From Pseudomonas sp. BP8 (GTDB lineage: Bacteria > Pseudomonadota > Gammaproteobacteria > Pseudomonadales > Pseudomonadaceae), in NCBI RefSeq assembly GCF_017875955.1, contig NZ_JAGINK010000001.1, forward strand, positions 1,121,001 to 1,185,000: a stretch of DNA of 64,000 bases, given 5' to 3'. Shown here piece by piece: positions 20,533-27,488 of this stretch. A program made the translations under genes and the position numbers. The first letter of the stretch is position 1; each line of letters opens with the position of its first letter. Below the pieces are notes generated by a model. That model saw nothing but the letters and a program-made list of their open reading frames with translations, did not search any database and was not told where the DNA came from.

Positions 20533-21734
20533 GGTGTCACCTTGTCCAGCAGCAGCGAGGGGGAGCGGCAGTCGAAAGCCCGGCCCGGCGCGGTGGCCGT
20601 CAGCAGGTCACGGCCGAGGGTGCTGATCAGCGCGTCGTCGGTGCCGTCGAGAATGTGCGTGGTGCGCGCGTTGCGGTAGATCCCCGAGAGTGGCGACAAC
20701 TCGCTGAGGCCTTCGGCGCCCATCACCTGCACCGCTGAGTCGACCGCCGAGGACAGCGCGTCGGACGCCGCCAGCTTGGCCAGGTTGACCTCGATGGCGT
20801 TGGCCTGGCCACGGTCGAACTTGGCCGCAGCGTCCGCCAGCAGGCCGCGCGCCGCAGCGATCTCGCGGAACACTTTATAGACCCGGGCCCGCACCAGTTG
20901 CTTGTCGGCCAGTCGCGCCTGGGCTCCGCGGGGCGAATGCACGCGGGCGCACAGGTCGTCGAAGCAGCGTTGTGCCAGGCCCAGCCAGTGCGCGGCGCGC
21001 AGCAGCCGGCCGAGGCCGAGCCGGCGTTGCATCAGGGCGATGCCCTCGCCGGGGGCGCCAAGCACCTGTTGCGGGCTGACCTGCACATCCTTGAACAGCA
21101 GCTCGCCCTGACCCTGTTGCCGGCCAAGTAGCGCCAGTGGCCGGACGAAGGCGAAGCCGGGGCTGTCGGTCGGTACTACCAGCATCGACAGCGATTGCTG
21201 CAAGGGGCCATCGGCGGTACGCGCGATGACCGTGGCGAAGTCGGCGCGGCCGGCGCGGCAGATGAACCACTTGCGGCCGTTCAGCGTCCAGTGCTCGCCG
21301 TGCCACTCGGCGCGGCTGGCCAGGGTCGCCGGGATCGAGCCGATGCTATCGGGCTCGGACATCGCGTAACAGGGCACCAGCTCGCCGCGCAGCAACGGCA
21401 GGAAGAACCGCTCGCGCAGTTCGGCATTGGCGTGGCGGCCGAGCATGTAGGCGTCGAGGCTGGCGTCGCAGCCGAGGATCGCCGGGGCGAATTCGCTGCG
21501 CCCTTCCTCGGCGGCGATTGCCAGGTAGTCGAGCAACGGCAGCGCCCGGCTGCCATCGGCGCGTGGGTAGAAGTTGCCGAACACCCCGGCGGCCCTGGCC
21601 TGGTCCTGCAGGGCGGCGGCGAGCACGGCCGCCGCCGCGTCGCAGGCACCCAGTTCGAGCTCGCGCGGGAGGATCTCCTGCTCGACGAAGCGGCGCACCC
21701 GCTGCGCCAGCTGTAGGTCGGGAATCGCACTCAT
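20529..21734 (-). CDS. Acyl-CoA dehydrogenase-like flavoenzyme
   Basis: About 401 residues. The order of segments is that of acyl-CoA dehydrogenases: an N-terminal helical domain, then VPCYAMSEPDSIGSIPATLASRAEWHG (the FAD/substrate region, with SEPD for the usual TEP), LNGRKWFICRAGRADFATVIART, and a C-terminal helical domain ending SGIYRNARTTHILDGTDDALISTLGRDL (compare the usual RD.R...I.EGT.EI). It may oxidise a thioester-bound substrate, as PltE-type enzymes do in pyrrole formation. A GAGG seven bases before ATG 21734 favours that start over 21740. It follows the AMP-ligase gene directly. Confidence 0.85.
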   Translation of the reverse strand: MSAIPDLQLAQRVRRFVEQEILPRELELGACDAAAAVLAAALQDQARAAGVFGNFYPRADGSRALPLLDYLAIAAEEGRSEFAPAILGCDASLDAYMLGRHANAELRERFFLPLLRGELVPCYAMSEPDSIGSIPATLASRAEWHGEHWTLNGRKWFICRAGRADFATVIARTADGPLQQSLSMLVVPTDSPGFAFVRPLALLGRQQGQGELLFKDVQVSPQQVLGAPGEGIALMQRRLGLGRLLRAAHWLGLAQRCFDDLCARVHSPRGAQARLADKQLVRARVYKVFREIAAARGLLADAAAKFDRGQANAIEVNLAKLAASDALSSAVDSAVQVMGAEGLSELSPLSGIYRNARTTHILDGTDDALISTLGRDLLTATAPGRAFDCRSPSLLLDKVTP

Positions 21735-21743
21735 GGCCATGCC

Positions 21744-23393
21744 TCAGCCCGCCTGCCGGGCCGGTTCGCTGAGCCCTGCGGCATCGGCGGCCAGCGCACG
21801 CTTGTCGATCTTGCCGGCCGGGGTCAGCGGCAGGTGACGATAGAAGCGCAGGTATTCGGGCAGCTTGTTGACCTCCAGGCCCTGCTCACGCAGAAACGCG
21901 CTGATGTCGGCCAAAGCGAACTTGGCCACGCCTTCGCGCAGGGTCACGCACAGGCACACGCGCTGGCCGAGGTCGGCGTCGGGCACCGGCACACAGGCCA
22001 CGGTGACCACGTCGGGGTGGGCCATGACCAGGCCTTCGATCTGCACCGGGCTGATGTTGGCGCCGCCACGGATGATGATGTCCTTCTTGCGCCCAGCCAG
22101 CACCAGGTAGCCCTGGTTGTCGATGAAACCGAGGTCGCCGGTCTTCACCCAGCCCTCGGCGTCGCGGTAGCGCTCGTCGAGCTCCGGGGCGTTGACATAC
22201 TGCATCGGGCTCAGCGGGCCGCGCGCGGTGATCTCGCCGACATCGCCCTGTGGCAGTTCGCGGCCGAGGTCGTCGACGATGCGGATCTCGCAGACCGCCG
22301 GGTTGGGTTTGCCGACGCTGCCCAGGACCACGTCGATCGGGTCGTCGAGGGTGTTGTGGCAGTTCACACCGTCGGCCGAGCCGTACAGGCTGATGAAGCC
22401 GCAGGCGAAGTTCTCGGTGCAGCGCAGCACGGTTGCTTCGTCGATCAGCGAGCCGCCGCAGATCAACCCGCGCAGGCTGGACTTGTCGATGCTGGCCAGG
22501 GCCGGGTCGGCGGCGATGCGCTGGAGCATGGTCGGTACGCCGAGGATGAAGCTTGGGCGCAGTTGCTCGATGGCCTTGATCGCCTCGCCGACGTCGAAGC
22601 GCGGCAGCACCACCAGCGAACCGCCGAGCCAGCTGAGCACGCCAAAGGTCGCGGTCGAGCCGAACGACGACCCTAGCGGCACCAAATACAGGCCGCGGAA
22701 CTCGGCGCCGTCGTCGCTGATGCGCTGCAGGAAGCGGCCACGGCCGCCGACCAGGGCGTTGTGCGAATAGGCGACCAGCTTGGGCTCTGACTCGGTGCCG
22801 GACGACACCAGCAGGCGCACCGGCGAATCCGGGCAGACCTTGGGCAGGCTGGCCAGGTCCAGCGGCGGCTGGTCGAGCAAAGCGTCGAGGGTCGACCAGC
22901 CAGCCCGCGGCTCGCCATCGACGATCAGCACGCGCAGCGAGAGCAAGGTTGGCCGCAGCGACTCGATCACTTCGCACAGGGCGATGTCGGCGTAGGTTTG
23001 CGGGACGATCACCGCGCGGGCGTCGCAGCGCCGAACCATCGCCTGGATATCCAGCTTGCCGCGCCCCGGCGGGAAGGGGGCGACGATTGCGCCCAGCGCG
23101 GCCACCGCCAGGTCGATGGCGCAGCAGCGCCAGGTGTTGCTCAGCTGATAGGCGACCACGTCGCCGGCGACGATGCCCGCCTGGCGCAGGCTGCTGGCCA
23201 GGCGCAGGGCAGCGTCGAGCAGTTCGGCGTAGCTGATGTTGCCCTCTGGCGAGAGCACTGCGGCCTTGTCCGGCGACTGCGCGACACGCTGGCGGAACAG
23301 GCTGAACACATCCTGGTTGGGGTAGCTGCCGTCTTCAGTCCAGCGGCGGCGGGTGTGCAGTGGAACCAGGTCAATGATGCCGGCAGTATTCAT
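21744..23393 (-). CDS. AMP-dependent acyl ligase (aryl/acyl-adenylating, DhbE-like)
   Basis: 549 residues of the ANL superfamily. Visible core motifs are A3 VSSGTESEPKLVAYSHNAL at about 205, A5 SLYGSADGVN, A7 VKTGDLGFIDNQGYLVLAGRKKDIIIRGG (split over A7-A8), and the A10 lysine in LTPAGKIDKRALA. Overall it resembles siderophore-type stand-alone ligases (DhbE/EntE class) more than fatty acyl ligases. It should adenylate a carboxylic acid and pass it to CoA, a carrier or a sulfur donor. The ATG overlaps the stop of the upstream CoA-transferase gene (ATGA). The substrate cannot be read by eye. Confidence 0.85.
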   Translation of the reverse strand: MNTAGIIDLVPLHTRRRWTEDGSYPNQDVFSLFRQRVAQSPDKAAVLSPEGNISYAELLDAALRLASSLRQAGIVAGDVVAYQLSNTWRCCAIDLAVAALGAIVAPFPPGRGKLDIQAMVRRCDARAVIVPQTYADIALCEVIESLRPTLLSLRVLIVDGEPRAGWSTLDALLDQPPLDLASLPKVCPDSPVRLLVSSGTESEPKLVAYSHNALVGGRGRFLQRISDDGAEFRGLYLVPLGSSFGSTATFGVLSWLGGSLVVLPRFDVGEAIKAIEQLRPSFILGVPTMLQRIAADPALASIDKSSLRGLICGGSLIDEATVLRCTENFACGFISLYGSADGVNCHNTLDDPIDVVLGSVGKPNPAVCEIRIVDDLGRELPQGDVGEITARGPLSPMQYVNAPELDERYRDAEGWVKTGDLGFIDNQGYLVLAGRKKDIIIRGGANISPVQIEGLVMAHPDVVTVACVPVPDADLGQRVCLCVTLREGVAKFALADISAFLREQGLEVNKLPEYLRFYRHLPLTPAGKIDKRALAADAAGLSEPARQAG

Positions 23394-25198
23394 GTGAAAC
23401 TCCACGGAGATTGAACAGAGCGATAGGCGCGCTGGGTCAGGCTCGGCGCCAGACGCGGGTCGGTGGCGAGCAATGCGAGGTCTTCATGGACGACGCTGGC
23501 GGGGATCCCGGCTTGCAGGCAGGCGTTCAGCCAGTGTTCGCTGCCGGCGCCGCGCAGTTGCTCGTGCAGGCGGCGCGGGTCTGCTTCGCCACCGAGCAGG
23601 CGGGCCAGTGCCTGGTGTTGCTGGCGGGTCTGGCAGTCGATGGCGAGCAGGTCGTCGCCGGTGGCGAACACCCCTTGCAGCAGGCTCGGCGACAGCGCGC
23701 CGCTGTGCGGGTCGAGCAGCAGGTCGGCAGCGCCCAGCAGCGAGCTGTGCACCTGGCTGCCGTGGCCATGCAGCTCGCGTTCGAGCAGCGCCGCGCAGAT
23801 GCCTTGGGCGCTGATCACCCCGCCAAGCACGTCGAGCGCGGTAAACAGGGTGCCGCCACGGGTGCCGGAGGCGCTGGCGATGCGCGAGGCGACCCCCGAC
23901 CAGGCCTGCACGGTGAAGTCGGTGCCCGGTGCGTCGACCTGGGCATCGCCCCAGCCTCCGGCATAGGCATGGATCAGCGACGGTTGCGCGGCGTGCAGGT
24001 CGACCGCGTCCAGCGCCAGTTCGGCGGCCTTGCCCGGCGCCCAGTTGTGCAGGAACACGTCCGCCTCGGCGCACAGCGCGTGGATCTCGGCGCGGCCTTG
24101 GGCTGACTTAATGTCCACTTCGCGCACGCGCTTCAGGTGGTTGAGTGCGTCGAAACGCACCGAGCAGCCCTCGGCGCACGGCGGCATGTTGCGCAGCGGA
24201 TCACCTCCGGGCGGCTCCAGGCGGATCACCTCGGCGCCGAGCAGTGACAGCAGGTGTCCGGCCAGCGGGCCTTGAATGCGTCGGCAAGACTCCAGCACAC
24301 GAATGCCTTCGAGCGGCAGCTTGCCCGGCGCCTTGCGCACGCGCGGCGTGGCGGCCGGGCCGTGGCGCATCTGCCACGGGGCGGCTGCGCTGGCCGCATG
24401 GTCGGCATCGGCGCGGCGCTGCTGCGGGCTGCGCACCGGCACCAGGGCCACGCCGCAGTCTTGGGCCAGCGCCTGGATCCGCGCCAGCGGCAAGCGCGCC
24501 ACGGCATCCAGGCACTCGGCGGGCATCGGCGCCACGGCGCGGGCGTAGCGCAGGAGAAACTGCTGCCAAGCCTTGCCGGCGACTGTGTCGCTGACCTCAA
24601 GCGTGCTCCAGAAGCGCCGCCAAGGCTGGCTGTCGAGGGTTTCCAGCTCGAACAGCACGCCGTCTGCCGAGATGAACGGCGGACGCGCCAGGGCATCGTC
24701 CTGGCCGGGCAGCAGCTGCTCGGGGTCTTCTGGCGCGGTGGCACCGGCGAGGTACTGGCCGATGCTCAGCAGGGCGCCGCCGGCCGGGGCCAGTTCGACG
24801 TTGGCGAAGCGGCCGCCGCGCAACTGGCCAACGGCGGCGGCGAGGCTGCCCTGCCAGGCCAGCGCGGCGTTGAGGGTGGCGAGATAGTTCACGCCCAGCG
24901 CCTGGGGTCTGCCACTGGCGCGGCCGTGCACCGACATGAGACCACAGGCGGCCTGGAGCGTGAATTCGGTAGACAGCTCCAGCGGCAACCCGGGCAAGCC
25001 GACGAGGCGGGTCTGCAGCGGACGCAGATCGGGGTGCAGCAGTTGCAGCGCCGGGCTGTCAGGGCCGGCTTGGCTGTCTTTGTGACGCAGGCCCAGGCAC
25101 TCACCCTGGCGGGCCAGGGCCGCGCTCAGGCTCTGCCACGCAGGCAGGCAGGGGCCGCTGCGCCAGGCGAGGCCGCCTTCGTGCAGGATACGGGACAT
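23390..25198 (-). CDS. Family III (CaiB/BaiF) CoA-transferase with a degenerate N-terminal copy
   Basis: 602 residues. The C-terminal half (from about residue 295, PLEGIRVLESCRRIQGPLAGHLLSLLGAEVIRLEPPGGDPLR) is a CaiB/BaiF domain; FTALDVLGGVISAQGICAALLERELHG contains the aspartate expected to carry the glutamyl/aspartyl-CoA intermediate. The N-terminal 270 residues look like a shortened second copy (TLNAALAWQGSLAAAVGQLRGG) without an obvious catalytic Asp. Such enzymes move CoA between acids. Next to an AMP-ligase and a dehydrogenase, it may load or release the biosynthetic intermediate. A REP pair separates it from the sulfur-carrier gene. Confidence 0.82.
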   Translation of the reverse strand: MSRILHEGGLAWRSGPCLPAWQSLSAALARQGECLGLRHKDSQAGPDSPALQLLHPDLRPLQTRLVGLPGLPLELSTEFTLQAACGLMSVHGRASGRPQALGVNYLATLNAALAWQGSLAAAVGQLRGGRFANVELAPAGGALLSIGQYLAGATAPEDPEQLLPGQDDALARPPFISADGVLFELETLDSQPWRRFWSTLEVSDTVAGKAWQQFLLRYARAVAPMPAECLDAVARLPLARIQALAQDCGVALVPVRSPQQRRADADHAASAAAPWQMRHGPAATPRVRKAPGKLPLEGIRVLESCRRIQGPLAGHLLSLLGAEVIRLEPPGGDPLRNMPPCAEGCSVRFDALNHLKRVREVDIKSAQGRAEIHALCAEADVFLHNWAPGKAAELALDAVDLHAAQPSLIHAYAGGWGDAQVDAPGTDFTVQAWSGVASRIASASGTRGGTLFTALDVLGGVISAQGICAALLERELHGHGSQVHSSLLGAADLLLDPHSGALSPSLLQGVFATGDDLLAIDCQTRQQHQALARLLGGEADPRRLHEQLRGAGSEHWLNACLQAGIPASVVHEDLALLATDPRLAPSLTQRAYRSVQSPWSFT

Positions 25199-25231
25199 GT
25201 GGGGTTACCTTGGGGATGGAGGGTGTTGGGG

Positions 25232-25312
25232 TCGGCCTCTTCGCGGAGCAAGCCCGCTCCTGCAGGGATTGCGGTGATCGTGCAGGAGCGGGCTTGCCCC
25301 GCGAAGAGGCCC
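25232..25312. repeat. REP pair (BIME), CCTCTTCGCGGG type
   Basis: Inverted units GGCCTCTTCGCGGAGCAAGC and GCTTGCCCCGCGAAGAGGCC flank GATTGCGGTGATCGTGC. It lies within the biosynthetic block, between the sulfur-carrier and CoA-transferase genes. Confidence 0.85.
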
Positions 25313-25334
25313 GAACTGAATCAACCGCGGCTGG

Positions 25335-25607
25335 TTAGCCGCCGGCCACCGCCGGCAGCACGGTCAGCTTGTCACCCGCGGCAATCGCGGTCGCCAGGCC
25401 GTCGGCGAAGCGGATATCGTCATCGTTGACGTAGATGTTGACGAAGCGATGCACCTCGTCCTCATGCACCAGGCGGGCCTTGATCCCGGGGTAGCGGCTG
25501 TCGAGCTGGTCGATCAGCTGGCGCACCGTCTCGCCCTGCGCTTCGACCTTCTTCTGGCCTTGGGTGAGAGGACGCAGCAGGGTTGGAACCATGACTGAAA
25601 CCGACAT
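25335..25607 (-). CDS. ThiS/MoaD-like sulfur-carrier protein
   Basis: 90 residues: MSVSVMVPTLLRPLTQGQKK, then a beta-grasp pattern (VRQLIDQLDSRYPGIKARLV, VNIYVNDDDIRFADGLATAIAAGDKLTVLPAVAGG). It ends exactly in Gly-Gly, the tail that ThiF/MoeB-type enzymes adenylate and convert to a thiocarboxylate. The N-terminus and the KLTVLPAVAGG ending resemble CysO of mycobacteria and the carriers of siderophore sulfur pathways. It starts at 25607 with AAGGAGATTCAC upstream. The neighbours are the JAMM protease and the MoeZ-like activator, forming a complete sulfur-transfer module. Confidence 0.9.
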   Translation of the reverse strand: MSVSVMVPTLLRPLTQGQKKVEAQGETVRQLIDQLDSRYPGIKARLVHEDEVHRFVNIYVNDDDIRFADGLATAIAAGDKLTVLPAVAGG

Positions 25608-25663
25608 GTGAATCTCCTTTGAAGTGGTGTCCTGGCGGCCCGTCTGTGGGCCACCACGTTGAT

Positions 25664-26074
25664 TCATTCGTGGATCGCCAGGTGCTCTTCGAACACCCGC
25701 CCGTCGACGATACGAAAGCTGCGCAGCGGGTGCCTGGCACCCGGCCAGGTCGACACGATCAGGTAGTGCAGTTCGGGGTCGAGGGCATGGGCGATGTCGT
25801 CGCGGCTCGGCCAGGCTTCGCTGGCCGTGTGCGAGTGGTAGATCACCCGGCATTCCTCGTCGTGCTCGTCGAGCTCTCGCCAGACCCGCAACTGCTCGCG
25901 CGGGTCGAAGCTGAACCAGGTCGGCGAGGCCGCCTGGTTGCGCATCGCGATCACCCGCTCGGCCAGCCGCGAACCACAGGCCGCAGCGATCACCCCGCAG
26001 GTTTCGATCGGATGGTCGGCGGCGGCCTGCCGGCGGATCTGCTCCAGTGCCTTACGGGTAATGCGCAATGGCAT
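25664..26074 (-). CDS. JAMM/MPN+ zinc metalloprotease (Mec+/QbsD type)
   Basis: 136 residues beginning MPLRITRKALEQIRRQAAADHPIETCGVI. The catalytic glutamate (ETCG) and the HSHTASEAWPSRDD zinc motif (H-x-H-x10-D) are intact. Family members cleave after Gly-Gly of ThiS-like proteins, or free a product attached to the carrier, as Mec+ does for cysteine on CysO. Its gene lies between those for the activating enzyme and the carrier. Since the carrier already ends in Gly-Gly, product release is more likely than maturation. The ATG at 26074 aligns with the family N-terminus; codons upstream are shadow. Confidence 0.9.
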   Translation of the reverse strand: MPLRITRKALEQIRRQAAADHPIETCGVIAAACGSRLAERVIAMRNQAASPTWFSFDPREQLRVWRELDEHDEECRVIYHSHTASEAWPSRDDIAHALDPELHYLIVSTWPGARHPLRSFRIVDGRVFEEHLAIHE

Positions 26075-26084
26075 GCCCGCGCCC

Positions 26085-27257
26085 TCAGTAGCTCGGCAGC
26101 GCCGGGTCGATATCGCGGACCCAGGCCAGCACGCCGCCCTCAAGGTTGCGCACCTTGTCCAGGCCGAGCTTGCGCAGGTCACTGGACACCGCCTGCGAGC
26201 GCATACCCGACTTGCAGGTGATGACCAGTTCGGTGTCGCGGCCGAAGCGTTCGATGATCTGCGCCGCGACCTCAGCGCTCTTCGGCATCAGCAGGGCGCC
26301 GTCGATGTGCACGATGTCCCATTCGGTCGGTTCGCGAACATCGATCAGCACCGGTGCCTTGCCCGCGTCCTTGAGCGATTTGAACTGCTGGGTACTGATC
26401 AGCGGTACGCTGTGATCGTTGCCCGCCGAGGGCGTGTTGAGGCCGCAGAAAGCCTGGTAGTCGGACAGCGCGGTGACCGGCTGGCGGTTGCGCAGGGGCC
26501 GGATGCGCAGCTCGCGGTAGCTCATCTCGAGGGCGTCATAGACCATCAGGCGGCCCAGCAGCGGGTCGCCGATGCCGGTCAGCAGCTTGATCGCTTCGGT
26601 GCTCATGATCGAGGCGATGGCCGCGCAGAGTACGCCGAGCACGCCGCCTTCCGAGCAGGACGGGGCCAGCTCCGGCGGTGGTGGCTCAGGGTAGAGGTCG
26701 CGGTAGTTGAGGCCACGGCCGTCCGGCGCGCCTTCCCAGAACACCGAGGCCTGGCCTTCGAAGCGGAAGATCGAGCCCCACACGTAGGGTTTGTCGGCAA
26801 GGATGCAGGCGTCGTTGACCAGGTAGCGCGTGGCGAAGTTGTCGGTGCCATCGAGGATCAGGTCGTAGCGCGAGAACAGCGCGACGGCCATGTCCGGCTC
26901 GAGCCGTTCGTTGTGGGTGATCACCTTGACCAGCGGGTTGAGCCGGGCGATGGCCTGGCGGGCGCTTTCGACCTTGAGGTCACCAATGCTCTCGACGGTG
27001 TGGATCACCTGGCGCTGCAGGTTGGACTCGTCGACCCGGTCGAAATCGATCACGCCGAGGGTGCCGATGCCGGCGGCGGCGAGGTAGAGCAGGGCGGGCG
27101 AGCCCAGGCCGCCTGCGCCGATGACCAGCACCTTGGCGTTTTTCAGGCGGCGTTGGCCGATCACCCCGAGGTTGGGGATCAGCAGGTGGCGGCTGTAGCG
27201 GTTCACTTCTTCACGCGTGAGCTCGGCACCGGGTTCGACCAGCGGCGGTAGGGTCAT
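26085..27257 (-). CDS. MoeZ/MoeB-type adenylyltransferase with C-terminal rhodanese domain
   Basis: About 390 residues. The ThiF domain comprises RYSRHLLIPNLGVIGQRRLKNAKVLVIGAGGLGSP (nucleotide loop), DESNLQRQVIH, and DGTDNFATRYLVND. The catalytic-region cysteine is in APSCSEGGVLG. The C-terminal rhodanese domain starts near 290 and carries the active loop CKSGMRS with the persulfide cysteine. The enzyme adenylates the Gly-Gly tail of the carrier and transfers sulfur to it. ATG 27257 (with GGAAGAAAG upstream) is preferred to 27272. It heads the thiF-JAMM-thiS set, separated from the upstream genes by 231 bp with a REP pair, and may have its own promoter. Confidence 0.92.
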   Translation of the reverse strand: MTLPPLVEPGAELTREEVNRYSRHLLIPNLGVIGQRRLKNAKVLVIGAGGLGSPALLYLAAAGIGTLGVIDFDRVDESNLQRQVIHTVESIGDLKVESARQAIARLNPLVKVITHNERLEPDMAVALFSRYDLILDGTDNFATRYLVNDACILADKPYVWGSIFRFEGQASVFWEGAPDGRGLNYRDLYPEPPPPELAPSCSEGGVLGVLCAAIASIMSTEAIKLLTGIGDPLLGRLMVYDALEMSYRELRIRPLRNRQPVTALSDYQAFCGLNTPSAGNDHSVPLISTQQFKSLKDAGKAPVLIDVREPTEWDIVHIDGALLMPKSAEVAAQIIERFGRDTELVITCKSGMRSQAVSSDLRKLGLDKVRNLEGGVLAWVRDIDPALPSY

Positions 27258-27391
27258 ATCGCTTTCTTCCATTCAGTAGATACGAACTGGAACTATTTTC
27301 AATTGTGATGCTGGCAGTTTCAATCCGGTCTGTAGGGGGATTCGTATGAGGTGGCGTGAAAAAACTATGCATGCCGTTGGGGCAGGGAACG

Positions 27392-27481
27392 AGTGCCGGC
27401 CTCTTCGCGGGGCACGCCCGCTCCTACAGGGATTGCGCTGATCGTGTAGGAGCGGGCTTGCCCCGCGAAGAGGCCGGCACT
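27392..27481. repeat. REP pair (BIME), CCTCTTCGCGGG type
   Basis: A near-perfect palindrome whose ends are AGTGCCGGCCTCTTCGCGGG and CCCGCGAAGAGGCCGGCACT. It fills most of the gap between the fusion gene and the MoeZ-like gene and could terminate or stabilise the upstream transcript. No Fur-like site was convincing here. Confidence 0.88.
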
Positions 27482-27488
27482 GTCAACC

